From: Micromonospora sp. CP22 | GTDB lineage: Bacteria > Actinomycetota > Actinomycetes > Mycobacteriales > Micromonosporaceae | Direction: 5' to 3' | Assembly (NCBI RefSeq): GCF_009712475.1 | Contig: NZ_VCJO01000008.1 | Coordinates: 62,001-126,000, forward strand | DNA length: 64,000 nt | In this document: positions 24,639 to 34,399 of the stretch, in pieces | Layout: each line of letters opens with the position of its first letter | Position numbering within the stretch: position 1 is the stretch's first letter | Program-made: the position numbers and the translations under genes | The notes under the pieces: generated by a model | What the model was told of the DNA's origin: nothing | Database searches by the model: none | What the model saw: only the letters and a program-made list of their open reading frames with translations

Positions 24639-25863
24639 GCTTCGTGAGGCCGCCGCGCCCGCCGGGACGGACCTGCTCGACGAACGCACCCGGGAGCTGG
24701 GCGACTACTGCGCGGCGATGGCCGGCCGGTTGCGCGAGATCGGAATGCGGCTGGACCAGGATCCGGACGCCATCACCGAGTTCCTGCACGAGCCGGAGGT
24801 GCGCTTCCCCGTCCAGGGGATGCTGCCGCCGGAGTACCGGTCGGCGGGGGAGTTCCCGGAGCGGCTGGTGGAGGTGAGCGGCACCGTCCTCGGTCAGGTG
24901 GTCGCCACCGAGCAGGTGTCCTACGGCGATCCCAATGTGCTCCTGGCCAGCCCCGGTCCGTCGCTGTCCGGCGGGGCCGTCCAGGCGCTGGCCGACGAGC
25001 AACAGCGCAAGCGGTACTTCGGTCGGCTGACGTCCGGCCCCACCCACACGTTCTTCGCCCTGACCGAGCCGGGAAAGGGCTCGGCCGCGACGGAACTGGA
25101 GACGACGCTGACCCCGGCCCCGGGTGGTGGGTGGCTGCTCAACGGGGTGAAGTGCTACATCGGCAACGGCGCCCGCGCGCAACTCGGTGTGGTGTTCTGC
25201 CGTCGAGCACCCGGACCGTGGGGCATCGAGGCGGTGCTGCTGGACACCAGCTCGCCGGGGTTCAGCGGCGAACTGCTGCCCACCGTCGGCCTGCGCGGGG
25301 CGCGGATCAGTCGGCTGCGTTTCAAGGACGTCGCGGTGGCCGACGAGGACGTGCTCGGGGCACAACGGTCACCCAGCCGCCGGGGGCTCTACGGTGCGAC
25401 CTACATCCTCTACCGGTTCCGTCCGGGTATCGCGGCGATGGCGATCGGTTGCGCGCAGGCCGCCTGCGACTACCTGGTCGCGCACCGCCCGTCGCTGCCC
25501 AGGCGCGACCGGCACCGGCTCGACGGCATCCTGGACCGCATCGCCGCGGTCCGACACCGGACGTACGCGGTGGCCCGTGACATCGACGCCGGTGTCGTCG
25601 ACGTGGCCGGCATCGGTGCGGTCAAGGCGCGGGCGGCGCGGGTCGCCGAGGACGCCACCCGGCTCGTGGCCGAGCTGCTGGGTCCGGCCTGTCTGATCGA
25701 GCACCCCTGGGTCGAGAAGACCTACCGCGACGTGCGGGCGTTCGAACTGATGGAGGGGACGACGAACCTGCACGCGATGTCGGTCTTCCACCGACTGCTG
25801 CGGGACCGGGCCGCCCCGCAGTCGGTGCCGGAGCAGGCGGTCGACGGTGCGGCTCGGCATTGA
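24631..25863 (+). CDS. Acyl-CoA (acyl-ACP) dehydrogenase
   Basis: A 410-residue flavoprotein with the usual three domains. FFALTEPGKGSAATELETTL (about 137-156) is the first FAD/substrate signature, and FELMEGTTNLHAMSVFHRLL at the C-terminus is the second, with a Glu in the EGTTN context. In this setting it would introduce a double bond into, or oxidise, the carrier-bound acyl chain. It overlaps the AcpS gene by 17 nt. The partner is likely the C-terminal-like protein encoded just before it. Confidence 0.85.
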   Translation: MNELREAAAPAGTDLLDERTRELGDYCAAMAGRLREIGMRLDQDPDAITEFLHEPEVRFPVQGMLPPEYRSAGEFPERLVEVSGTVLGQVVATEQVSYGDPNVLLASPGPSLSGGAVQALADEQQRKRYFGRLTSGPTHTFFALTEPGKGSAATELETTLTPAPGGGWLLNGVKCYIGNGARAQLGVVFCRRAPGPWGIEAVLLDTSSPGFSGELLPTVGLRGARISRLRFKDVAVADEDVLGAQRSPSRRGLYGATYILYRFRPGIAAMAIGCAQAACDYLVAHRPSLPRRDRHRLDGILDRIAAVRHRTYAVARDIDAGVVDVAGIGAVKARAARVAEDATRLVAELLGPACLIEHPWVEKTYRDVRAFELMEGTTNLHAMSVFHRLLRDRAAPQSVPEQAVDGAARH

Positions 25864-26215
25864 CCTCGTCGCCCTGGACGAACTGGACCGCCTCCTGTGC
25901 CGGGGCTGGTTCCTGCGGTACTTCTTCGCGGCCGAGGAACTGGCCCAGGCCGAGGCGCTGGGCGACAGCCGACGCCGGGAATACCTGGTGGGGCGGTTCG
26001 CCGCGAAGGAAGCCGTGCTCAAGGTTCTGGGCACCGGCCTGTTCGAGGGGGTCGCCCCCCGCGACATCGCCTTACCGCGTCAGCCCGGCGGGTCGCCCAG
26101 CGTCACGTTGCGGGGCAGCGCCGCTGAGGCGGCGCGGTCGGCCTCGATCACCCACGTGACCGTCTCCGTCACCCACAAGCGGGACCTGGTGGCCGTGGTC
26201 GCCGCCGGATGGTGA
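25847..26215 (+). CDS. Holo-ACP synthase-type phosphopantetheinyl transferase
   Basis: A 122-residue AcpS-family enzyme that moves phosphopantetheine from CoA to carrier-protein serines. GIDLVALDEL (4-13, Asp6) and GRFAAKEAVLKVLG (49-62, Glu55) are the two metal/CoA motifs, and SVTHKRDLVAVVAA closes the fold. The start is GTG inside the previous gene. A cluster-specific AcpS suggests that the local carrier protein needs its own activation. A TTA codon (76) is present. Confidence 0.9.
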   Translation: MRLGIDLVALDELDRLLCRGWFLRYFFAAEELAQAEALGDSRRREYLVGRFAAKEAVLKVLGTGLFEGVAPRDIALPRQPGGSPSVTLRGSAAEAARSASITHVTVSVTHKRDLVAVVAAGW

Positions 26216-26271
26216 CGCCCGCTCGGTGACCAGCACCGCAACCCCGCCGTACCGTCCCTGAGGAGCACACA

Positions 26272-29265
26272 TTGACCCGGTCCTCGATTCGTCTCGGCCA
26301 TCGGCACCAGCGGAGATCGGAGCCGTCCCGACCGGCAGGTTGGGCGCTGTCCCTGCCGCCAGGCCCGCCTGCGGTGGCTGACGAGCACCGCCGACCGTTG
26401 GTGGGCCGGGAGCGGGAGAGTGCGGCGCTGGCCACGGCCGTGGCCGCCCTGCTCGACGGCACGGGACGGATCGTCGAGGTGACGGGGGAGCCGGGGATCG
26501 GCAAGAGCCGGCTGTTGGACCAGGTGGCCGCGGTGGCGCGGGAACACGGCGTACAGGTGCTCGCCGGTCGGGCACCGGTACCCGGTTCGGACGTGCCGAT
26601 GGCGGCGATCGTCGACGCGCTGGACCCGTACCTGCCCCAGGTCTCCCCGGCCCGGTTGGCCGAACTCCGCTCCGACCACGCGCAACTGCTCAACGACACC
26701 TTTCCGTCGCTGCGCCTGCCGGGCGCCCGTTCCCTGGCACCGGCTGGGGTGCCGGCGGGTGCCCGGCAGTTACGCGCCGTGCGGGTGCTGTTGGAGACAC
26801 TGGCCGCCGAACGGCCGCTGCTGATCACGATCGACGACCTGCACAACGGCGACCGGGCCACCATCGACCTGATCTGCCACCTGCTCGACGCGCCTCTGCG
26901 TACGCCGTTGCTGCTGGTCATCGCGCATCGTCGCCGCCAGTCGCCGGCCCGGCTGCGGCTGGCGTTGGACACCGCCGGGCAGGTGACCCGCATCGAGGTG
27001 GCGCCGCTTCAGCGGGCGCACCTCGACGAGCTGTCCGAGGTGCCGCTGTCGGCCGGGCAGCGTGCCGTGTTGCACGAGCTGTCGGAGGGCAACCCGCAGT
27101 ACCTGTCGGCGTTGCTGGCCGGCGCGCTGCCACATGGCCCGGCGAGTGAACACGTGGAACTGGGAGCGCTCCCATCCGAAGTGGAGGCCGCGCTGGCCGC
27201 CGAACTCGAACTGCTGTCCCGCCCAGCCCACCTGGTGGCCTCGGCCGCAGCGGTGCTCGGGCCCGAACCGGTCGACACCGGCCTGCTGGCCGAGGTGGCC
27301 GGGATCGCCGCCGAACAGGTGCCGGCCGCCATCGACGAACTCGTCGCCGCCGACCTGCTTCGCCCGGTGACCGGCAGTGGCTGCTTCGCCTTCCGACATC
27401 CCGTGGTCCAGCACGCGGCGTACCTCACCACCGACGCCGGCTGGCGGCTGACCGCGCACGCCCGTGCGCTGGCGGAGCTGCGTCGCCGCCGGAGCAGCGC
27501 CGCCGCCCAGGCACCACACCTGCTGCGGTTGGCGGTGCCGGGCGACATGGTCGCCGTCGAGGTACTCCGCGAGGCGGCCACCGCCGTGCTCGACCGGGCC
27601 CCGCACACCGCCGTCCGATGGCTGGGCGCCGCGATCCGGCTCTCGCCGAGCAGCGCGAACCCCAGCGAGTCCCGCGTGATGCTCACGGTGCGACTCGGCC
27701 AGGCGCTGGCCGCAGCAGGCCACCCGAGAGCCGCCCGAGCGGTGCTGCACGACGCCCTGCGGCTGCTCGACAAGCGCCCGTCCGCGTACCGCACCACGGC
27801 GACCCTGCTCTGCGCCCAGGTCGAACGCCAGCTCGGCCGGCACGGGGCAGCGGCGGCGTTGCTCCGCACCAACCTGACGCGCCCCGACGAGGCCCAGCCG
27901 GCGGACTGGGCGGCGCTGGCACTCGCGCTCGGCGCGGTGGAACTGATCAGCGGCCGGGCCGGGCAGGCCCGCCGGTGGGCGGCCGCCGCGCTGGGTGCCG
28001 CCCGCCGCGCCACGACCATCCCGGGGGCGGTACGGGCGCACGCGTTGGGTCTGCTCGCGGCGGCGAGCCATCTGCGGGGCAACCGCGCCGCCGGGGGCGA
28101 GACCAACCAGGCCGCGCTGGAACTCAACACCACGTTGGACGCCGAACTCCGTGACGAGCCGGAGAGCGCCCTGTGGGTCGGCTGGAGCGAAATCCTGCTG
28201 GACCGCTGCGATGCCGCAGTGCACCACCTCAGTCGGGCCATCGATGTCTCGCCCGGGGCCCGGAGCTACTTCTCCCTGCTGCACCTGTTGTGCACCCGGA
28301 GCCTGGCCCACCGGTGCGCCGGGCGGCTGGCGGAGGCGTCCGCCGACTGCGCCGAGGTGCTGCGGCTGGCGTCCGGCACACAGTTCCGGGAACTGCACGT
28401 CGCGGCCGAGGCGATGGGTCGACTGCTGACCGTCTGGAGCGGAACCGAAGAGGTCGAACCAGCTGCGGTTCCGTACACCCTGGATCTGCCCGCCACCAGT
28501 TGGCCGGGCAGGCTGGCGTTGAGCGCGAACGCCGAGACGCTGCTCGCGCTGGGGGACCCTGCCGGGTGCCTGGCTGTGGCCGCGAACGCCGGACTGCCCG
28601 ACCTCGAACCCTGGGCGCAGGTCGGCTGGTACGAACTGTTGACCCGGGCCGCCCTGGCCGAGGACGATCCGGAGGCGGCGGCGGAGTGGGCGCAGCGCGC
28701 GTACCAGGTGGCCGAGCGACTCGACCGGCCGGGCCGCAGTGCGCTGGCCGCCTCCGCGCAGGCCCGGGTGCTGGCGCTGCGGGACCCCGCCGCCGCAGCG
28801 GAGGAGGCCGCAGCCGCCGCGGAGACCCTCACGCGGGTCCAGCTGCCGCTGGACGCCGCGCAGGCCCACATCGTGGCCGCGCGAGCGCTGGTCGCCGACG
28901 GCGACCCGGATAGGGCCGTCGCGACGCTGCGGCTGGCCGAGGAGATCTTCGACCGCTGCGGCGCCGGCCTCTTCGCCCGCCAGGTCAACACCGAGCGACG
29001 GCGGCTGCTGGCGGGCCGCTCGGGCGGCGCCCGGCGGGCCCGCCGCCAGGGCGGCTCGCCGACCCTGACGCGGCGGGAGACGCAGGTGGCGGCCCTGGTC
29101 AGTGAAGGGCTGACCAACCGGCAGGTGGCGGCCCGCCTGTTCGTCACCCAGAAGACCGTGGAGATGCACCTGTCCCACGTGTACGCCAAGATGGGCGTCA
29201 CCAACCGGGCCGCCCTGGTACGCCGCTTCCACCTCGGCGGGCTCGCGTCAGCCCAGTCCTCCTGA
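26272..29265 (+). CDS. Large LuxR-family (LAL) transcriptional regulator
   Basis: A 997-residue STAND-type regulator. Walker A is GEPGIGKS (72-79), and a Walker-B-like LLITIDDLHNGD lies near residue 185. A long helical/TPR-like region follows, and a C-terminal LuxR helix-turn-helix (LTRRETQVAALVSEGLTNRQ..., about 934-985) binds DNA. The start is TTG with AGGAG about 8 nt upstream. It closes the rightward operon and is the likely activator of both cluster operons, perhaps via the paired sites at 18759 and 18934. A TTA codon (167) points to bldA-type control. Confidence 0.9.
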   Translation: MTRSSIRLGHRHQRRSEPSRPAGWALSLPPGPPAVADEHRRPLVGRERESAALATAVAALLDGTGRIVEVTGEPGIGKSRLLDQVAAVAREHGVQVLAGRAPVPGSDVPMAAIVDALDPYLPQVSPARLAELRSDHAQLLNDTFPSLRLPGARSLAPAGVPAGARQLRAVRVLLETLAAERPLLITIDDLHNGDRATIDLICHLLDAPLRTPLLLVIAHRRRQSPARLRLALDTAGQVTRIEVAPLQRAHLDELSEVPLSAGQRAVLHELSEGNPQYLSALLAGALPHGPASEHVELGALPSEVEAALAAELELLSRPAHLVASAAAVLGPEPVDTGLLAEVAGIAAEQVPAAIDELVAADLLRPVTGSGCFAFRHPVVQHAAYLTTDAGWRLTAHARALAELRRRRSSAAAQAPHLLRLAVPGDMVAVEVLREAATAVLDRAPHTAVRWLGAAIRLSPSSANPSESRVMLTVRLGQALAAAGHPRAARAVLHDALRLLDKRPSAYRTTATLLCAQVERQLGRHGAAAALLRTNLTRPDEAQPADWAALALALGAVELISGRAGQARRWAAAALGAARRATTIPGAVRAHALGLLAAASHLRGNRAAGGETNQAALELNTTLDAELRDEPESALWVGWSEILLDRCDAAVHHLSRAIDVSPGARSYFSLLHLLCTRSLAHRCAGRLAEASADCAEVLRLASGTQFRELHVAAEAMGRLLTVWSGTEEVEPAAVPYTLDLPATSWPGRLALSANAETLLALGDPAGCLAVAANAGLPDLEPWAQVGWYELLTRAALAEDDPEAAAEWAQRAYQVAERLDRPGRSALAASAQARVLALRDPAAAAEEAAAAAETLTRVQLPLDAAQAHIVAARALVADGDPDRAVATLRLAEEIFDRCGAGLFARQVNTERRRLLAGRSGGARRARRQGGSPTLTRRETQVAALVSEGLTNRQVAARLFVTQKTVEMHLSHVYAKMGVTNRAALVRRFHLGGLASAQSS

Positions 29266-29276
29266 CCCACTCGAAC

Positions 29277-29405
29277 GGTGACTTCGGGGTCGATGCCGGT
29301 GCCGGAGACGTAGATCAGATGGCTGACCCGTTCGGGGTGCTCGATGGTGTAGCGCAACGCCAGGTGCGCACCCCACGAGTGGCCCAACAGGGCCTGTCCC
29401 ACCCT
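29277..29405 (-). pseudogene. Remnant of an alpha/beta hydrolase gene
   Basis: About 43 residues on the minus strand read as an alpha/beta-hydrolase core: nucleophile elbow GHSWG followed by AHLALRYTIEHPERVSHLIYVSGTG, close to proline-iminopeptidase-type hydrolases. Neither a start nor the rest of the fold is present, and the frame merges into the antisense of the LuxR gene. It is probably a leftover from a rearrangement at the cluster boundary. Confidence 0.55.
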
Positions 29406-29513
29406 CGCCGTCGTGGATCTGCACCCGGTAGTGCGCCGTACCCTGTGCGCCGTCACCTGTGGCCTACTGCCGTCGAGGTGGGCGGATGCGGCCTGCCGCT
29501 ACGCTTCCGCGTT

Positions 29514-32500
29514 GTGATCACCATGCTGACCGCCACCCGCAGGCTGCTGGCGTCGCTCGATCCGCTGCCGTATCCCGTGCGGATGCGCCGGTTGGTCGAG
29601 TGGGCGCGTACCGCGCCTGATCGTGTGCAGGTCTGCCGGAATCTGCGCGAGCAGGGCCCCTATGAGCGGCATTTGGCCCTGGTCGCGGCGATGGCGACCC
29701 GGGATGCCGAGGGTATCGCCGCGGCGGTCCGCGATCCGCTGCCGTCGATCAGGGGTGCGGCGCTCACCGCGGCGCTGCGCGCCGACATCCCGGTCGGCGA
29801 CATCACCGACCGGTCGGCGATGGAACGGCGTCGTATCTATCGAAGTCTGCGCCGCCGGTACGCGCCGACTGTCGCCGACGCGCTGATCGGCGAGGTCCGC
29901 GCCCAGTTCGGCGACGAGGAGGCCGCCGCGCTGCTACCAGCCTGCGGCGATGCCACGGTACGGGCGTTGCTGCCGGAACTGGAGCACGCGCTGCGCCTGG
30001 AGCGGCTGGTCCGGTGGCACACCGGTCCGCTCCTGGAGCGGGTCCGCGAGCGGCTGGCCGAAGCCCCGCCCGAACTGCGGGCAAGGGTCTGGGGTGACGC
30101 CGCCGTCGCGGTGCTGCGGTGCGACCCGGCGCAGGCACTCGATCTGCTTGAACGGTACGCACCGGAGGAGTCGCTACCCGGCCCGCTCGACGCGTACGGA
30201 CGACTCGCGGCACACGATCCGGGCCGTGTCGTCCGGCTGCTCACCGCACCCGGCCGGGCGGCCTGGTTGCGCCGCGACGTGCTTCCGCCGGCCCTACTGC
30301 GCCGCCTCGCGGTGCTGTCCACCGCCGAGCTGGTGCCCCTGGCCAGTCGGTACCGGGAACACAGCCCGGCGCTGGCGGCGCTGCTCGACGCCGTCGCCCC
30401 GGCCCGACGCGCGGAGCTGTACGACCGGGCACTGTCCGAGGTCGACACGGCGACGCTGATCCCGACTGCCGAGGTCATGGAGGTGCTACCGGCTGCGGTC
30501 CGGATCCGCGAGGCGAGGCGGGTACTGGGCCTGGCGACGATTCAGGAGCACGAGGCGGCGGTGCGCCTCTGGAGCGCGTACCTGGCCTGGCCGGACGCGT
30601 CAGCGGCGCTGGACAACGCGCTGCGCTCCGGTGACGCCGACGAGCGGGCACACGGGTACACGCTGCTGGTGCAGGCCGCCCGTCGCTCCCGTGACCCACG
30701 GGCGGTGGCGGAGACGGTCCTACGGCTCGGCCGGCTGCGCAACGAGCAGGACCCGGTACGCGCCGCTGCGCTCACCGCGCTCGCCAAGGCGGCGCCGCTG
30801 CTCACCGTGGAGACGGCAGCCGGGCTCACGCAGCTGACCACCGACGCGGTCGACGCCCGCGACGCCTCCGCCGCGACCTCGACAGCGCTGAGTTCGCTCG
30901 CCGCCGACGTCCTGCAACACCACGTCGCAGTGCCGCAGCTCCGCGAGTGGGCGCTTCTGACGATCGACCTGGTCAGCACCGGCGCGGCCGTGCCGGTACT
31001 GCGCCGCTTCGACACCGTCCTGCGCCGTGGGCAGGAGACACTGGTCTTCGAGCGGCTACGCGGCTGGGTCGAGGCGGGCATCGCCCGTGGCCGGTACGGC
31101 CCGCTCTTCGCGCTCACCCACGCGCTCGGCAAGCGGGCTCGGCGGCTGCCGCAGTTGCAGGACCTCCTGCGTCAGGCGATCGGCCCGCGCACGCTGGCGT
31201 CGGTTGCCCGCACCGCGATCGGGTTGTGGCTCGATGATCCGCGTACCCGCTCGGAACGCGTCGCCGAGGTGCTCGCCATCGATCCGACGGCGGTGACGCT
31301 CCACGAGGTCTGGGTGATCATCTCCGCCTCCCGCACCGACCTGCTCGACCGGGTGTTCAAACGCCGCCCACGCGGCCGGTTCGTGGAACCCGGGATTCGC
31401 TGGGTGCCCGTCTGGGTGCCGCACGCCGAGCGTTGGCTGCCCCGCCAGCAGGCCCGTTTCGTGGAGCAGTTGGGGCTGATCCTCGCCGACACCGAGCAGG
31501 GAGTGTGGCAGCGCGCGGCGGCGATCCGAGCCGCCGCCCACGTGCCCGGCGTCGGCCGCGAGCTGGTGCTGCGTCACCTCGATGCCCCCGAAGTGGCGAT
31601 CGCCGAGGCGGCGATGGGCGCGTTGGTCTGGACCGACCGGCCCGACGAGGCACTGCCGGTGCTGGTCCGCTACGCCGACAGCGACCGGGCGCGGGTCGCG
31701 ATGTACGCGGCCGGTCGGGCCGCCCGGCACGTCGCGCCGTCCCGGCTGGTCCCTGTCCTCACCGAGGTGCTGACCGGCCCGACGAAGATCACGAGCCGGA
31801 AGGAGGCTGCCCGGCTCCTGGCCCGCTACGGGCCGCCGCAGGTCATGGCGACCCTGCTCGACGCGTACCGCCACCCGGACGCGCACCGCGACGTACGAGC
31901 GGCGATCGTCGCCGCCGCCCGGCAGCGCGTACCGGCCGAGGAGAGCTGGACCATCCTGCGGGCCGCGGTCGACGCTAGCCGGGAGGAACGGCGCGCGGTC
32001 CTGGACGCGACCCCGGACACGATCTCGCACCGACACCGCCCGGCGTACGGTGCGCTCATCGTCGAAGCCTGTCAGGCCACCGACCGGGAAGTTCGACGCG
32101 CGGCCTTCCACCGGCTCGGCGACTGGTCACCGTGGCTGGCCGGTCTCACCGACCTGGTCGTCGACCGGCTCACCGACCTCGACGAGACGATGGTGTCCAT
32201 CGAAGTCCCCCACCTGCTCAAGGCCGGTGGCGACGACGTCCTCGGCATCGCGCTGGCCCGGCTGGTGGACCGCGACTCCCATGACGACCACCCGGGCGAC
32301 CCGGCCTCGGATCGCCCGGCCCGACGCCGCATCGCACTCCTCGCGCACGGTGCGATCGTCCGGACCGGTCACCATCCCACCAGCGCCGACCGGACCGCGC
32401 TGATCGAAGCGGCGCGGTGGCTCGCCACCCGCCCCGCCTTCACCGGCACCGCGACCGGGCTGCTGGTCGACCTCGGCCGACTCGACAACCTCGACGAGAT

Positions 32501-32786
32501 CGCCGCGCTGTGCGCGGGACGGCCCGTCCTGGCCACTCGCACCGCCGAACGTGTCGCCACCCGGCTGCGAAGCCTCCGCGAGTGGCCCGACCCGGCGACC
32601 CTCAACGACACCATCACGCGGCTGACGGAACGCGGCGACCTCACCAGCGGCCTGTTCGCCGTTGCCCTGGTCCGCCACGGGGCCGGCTTCGGGTGGAGAA
32701 CCCCGTGGCGGGACCTGCTGATCCGGCTGCGCCGACACCCCGACGCCGACGTACGCGAACAGGCGTACGCGATCGACATGAGCTGA
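29514..32786 (+). CDS. Large helical-repeat (HEAT-like) hypothetical protein
   Basis: About 1,090 residues, Leu/Ala/Arg-rich, with repeated pairs of helices resembling HEAT/ARM repeats (for example EAAMGALVWTDRPDEALPVLVRY and RKEAARLLARYGPPQVMATLLDAY). No enzymatic motif, signal peptide or membrane segment is seen. GTG 29514 is favoured because TACGCT (29500-29505) lies 8 nt upstream and no ribosome-binding site is visible, which fits a leaderless transcript; ATG 29523 is the alternative. Such proteins are usually scaffolds. No partner is obvious. Confidence 0.75.
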   Translation: MITMLTATRRLLASLDPLPYPVRMRRLVEWARTAPDRVQVCRNLREQGPYERHLALVAAMATRDAEGIAAAVRDPLPSIRGAALTAALRADIPVGDITDRSAMERRRIYRSLRRRYAPTVADALIGEVRAQFGDEEAAALLPACGDATVRALLPELEHALRLERLVRWHTGPLLERVRERLAEAPPELRARVWGDAAVAVLRCDPAQALDLLERYAPEESLPGPLDAYGRLAAHDPGRVVRLLTAPGRAAWLRRDVLPPALLRRLAVLSTAELVPLASRYREHSPALAALLDAVAPARRAELYDRALSEVDTATLIPTAEVMEVLPAAVRIREARRVLGLATIQEHEAAVRLWSAYLAWPDASAALDNALRSGDADERAHGYTLLVQAARRSRDPRAVAETVLRLGRLRNEQDPVRAAALTALAKAAPLLTVETAAGLTQLTTDAVDARDASAATSTALSSLAADVLQHHVAVPQLREWALLTIDLVSTGAAVPVLRRFDTVLRRGQETLVFERLRGWVEAGIARGRYGPLFALTHALGKRARRLPQLQDLLRQAIGPRTLASVARTAIGLWLDDPRTRSERVAEVLAIDPTAVTLHEVWVIISASRTDLLDRVFKRRPRGRFVEPGIRWVPVWVPHAERWLPRQQARFVEQLGLILADTEQGVWQRAAAIRAAAHVPGVGRELVLRHLDAPEVAIAEAAMGALVWTDRPDEALPVLVRYADSDRARVAMYAAGRAARHVAPSRLVPVLTEVLTGPTKITSRKEAARLLARYGPPQVMATLLDAYRHPDAHRDVRAAIVAAARQRVPAEESWTILRAAVDASREERRAVLDATPDTISHRHRPAYGALIVEACQATDREVRRAAFHRLGDWSPWLAGLTDLVVDRLTDLDETMVSIEVPHLLKAGGDDVLGIALARLVDRDSHDDHPGDPASDRPARRRIALLAHGAIVRTGHHPTSADRTALIEAARWLATRPAFTGTATGLLVDLGRLDNLDEIAALCAGRPVLATRTAERVATRLRSLREWPDPATLNDTITRLTERGDLTSGLFAVALVRHGAGFGWRTPWRDLLIRLRRHPDADVREQAYAIDMS

Positions 32787-32813
32787 GCGTCCTTGACCGC
32801 CGTCACGGCTGGT

Positions 32814-33275
32814 TCACCACGCGTGCTGATCGTCGGCGTCGGGTGGTGGCGGCGGCGGGGCGTACTGGTTCCAGGTGCCGTCGCGGAACATGTACAGCCG
32901 GAAGTAGGACTCCTCCTGGTCCATCAGGAACACCTGCACCCGTTGGGGATAGCGCCAGGGGATCGCCCGAAGCTGGGCGAGTAGCGCATCCAGGTCCGCG
33001 TGATTGAGGGCACCGGCCCAGACGTCGCACTCCGGGTTCTTCCAGCCACCCCACTGGTTGGTCTCCGGGTCGGTCAGCGTCTCCAGCGTGCCGACTCCGT
33101 GAGCAGGGTTGCCGTGCACGTCCAGGCCGGTTTCGGCTCTGCGTGGCGCGTCGCGTTCCAGCCAGCCACTCAACGACCGGACATTGTCGTGGTCGGCCAT
33201 GTCAGCCTGAACCATCAGATTCGCTACCCAGCTCACCCCGGCATGGTCCACCAACGCGTGTTGCCGGACCAGCAC
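32814..33275 (-). CDS. Hypothetical protein
   Basis: A 153-residue soluble protein with an aromatic, acidic second half (NQWGGWKNPECDVWAGALNHADLDALLAQLRAIPW) and a Pro/Asp-rich C-terminus containing six prolines in a row. I do not recognise the family. It is convergent with the helical-repeat gene and divergent from the next gene, about 60 bp away. The spacing of Trp residues suggests a small folded domain, but nothing more can be said. Confidence 0.6.
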   Translation of the reverse strand: MLVRQHALVDHAGVSWVANLMVQADMADHDNVRSLSGWLERDAPRRAETGLDVHGNPAHGVGTLETLTDPETNQWGGWKNPECDVWAGALNHADLDALLAQLRAIPWRYPQRVQVFLMDQEESYFRLYMFRDGTWNQYAPPPPPPDADDQHAW

Positions 33276-33336
33276 ATGCGCAGGGCTGGACCTGCCGGTC
33301 GGCGTCCTCGGCGTCGATCATGGCAGTATCGCGGAC

Positions 33337-34215
33337 ATGTCCGAACCGGGGAACCTGGTGCCGTTCCGGTGGGACCTTGTCTCGCTGGACGAACTCGGGT
33401 CGCTGTTGACCGGCACGAGTACGCCGGATCTGTGGTTCCTCGATGATTTGACGGCCTGCGCGGGAAAGGTGCTGGCCCGCAGCGGCAACGGTGACCTGGT
33501 CTTCGTCGGCAGAAGCCTGGACTCGATGTTCGACCTGCTCAGCGGCGCTGTCGACAGTGACAGCGAACGTCGGTTGTGGCGGCTGCCGCTGTCCTTCCAA
33601 CGCACCGGCGTCGGCGCCGGGCGTCGGTGGCGACGACGTGCCTTGACACCAGCCGAACGTGCCCGGGCCCGGGAGATCCTCACGGGCGTACAGGTGACGC
33701 CGCACAACCTGGCGCGGCGGCGACGGCCGGTGACGTTCGTCGACGTGGTCGACGGCGGGAACACCTTCACCGACCTGTTCCACCTGCTGCGGGACTGGAT
33801 CGACGAGCAACGCGAACCGTGGCCGGTGATCCGGCGCAAGCTGCGCTTCGTGGGCGTGACCGTCCGCCACAAGACCAGCCCGAACACCTACCGCTGGCAG
33901 CAGGAGGCCGCCTGGACGCGGCAACTACCGGCGCAGGCGGTGGTCAACGTGTCCCTCGACGGAACCGTCTGGTCGTACTTCGGTGACTACCAGACCAAGT
34001 TGACCCGCTCGTGGCGGCCGGACCGCTGGCTGGCCGAGGTCGACGGTCCCGGCCGTGACGAACGCACCCGGCAGGCGCTTGCGGAGGCTGCGGCGCTGGT
34101 GGCCTATGGCCGCAGCCGTTCCGGCCGCCACGCCCTGGCCCGCGCGATCGGCCGGGAACCGGCCCTCGCGCAGTCCTGGCTGCGTACCCTCGTCACCGAC
34201 CTCAACGCCGGGTGA
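33337..34215 (+). CDS. Hypothetical protein with a phosphoribosyltransferase-like motif
   Basis: A 292-residue protein. The stretch RRPVTFVDVVDGGNTFTDLFHLL (about 129-151) looks like the PRPP-binding strand-loop of type I phosphoribosyltransferases (hydrophobics, DxxDGGNT). Downstream, RHKTSPNTYRWQQEAAW and SLDGTVWSYFGDYQTKLTRSWRPDRW suggest a conserved actinomycete hypothetical family. No name is assigned. The two acidic residues and the GGNT loop would bind pyrophosphate if the assignment is right. Confidence 0.6.
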   Translation: MSEPGNLVPFRWDLVSLDELGSLLTGTSTPDLWFLDDLTACAGKVLARSGNGDLVFVGRSLDSMFDLLSGAVDSDSERRLWRLPLSFQRTGVGAGRRWRRRALTPAERARAREILTGVQVTPHNLARRRRPVTFVDVVDGGNTFTDLFHLLRDWIDEQREPWPVIRRKLRFVGVTVRHKTSPNTYRWQQEAAWTRQLPAQAVVNVSLDGTVWSYFGDYQTKLTRSWRPDRWLAEVDGPGRDERTRQALAEAAALVAYGRSRSGRHALARAIGREPALAQSWLRTLVTDLNAG

Positions 34216-34399
34216 GTCGTTCCCGCCTTCTCTCCAGCGGCTGTGGCGCCCGATCGACACCTGAGCAGCGAGCCGTTCGCACCTGACCGCCGTCGGCTGA
34301 CCTCCGGCTGATCCACGAGCTTCCGGAACAGTGGCCGCCGGCGGCGACGTGCTGCGTGCCCTCTTACAGGTAATCCATGATCATGCTGAGCCTCCGACA

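Noticed and set aside
26770..29232. 820-codon open frame opposite the LuxR gene
   Set aside because: It is the antisense of a high-GC gene; the protein is Gln/Gly/Arg-rich without any domain, and the plus-strand frame has clear LuxR motifs.
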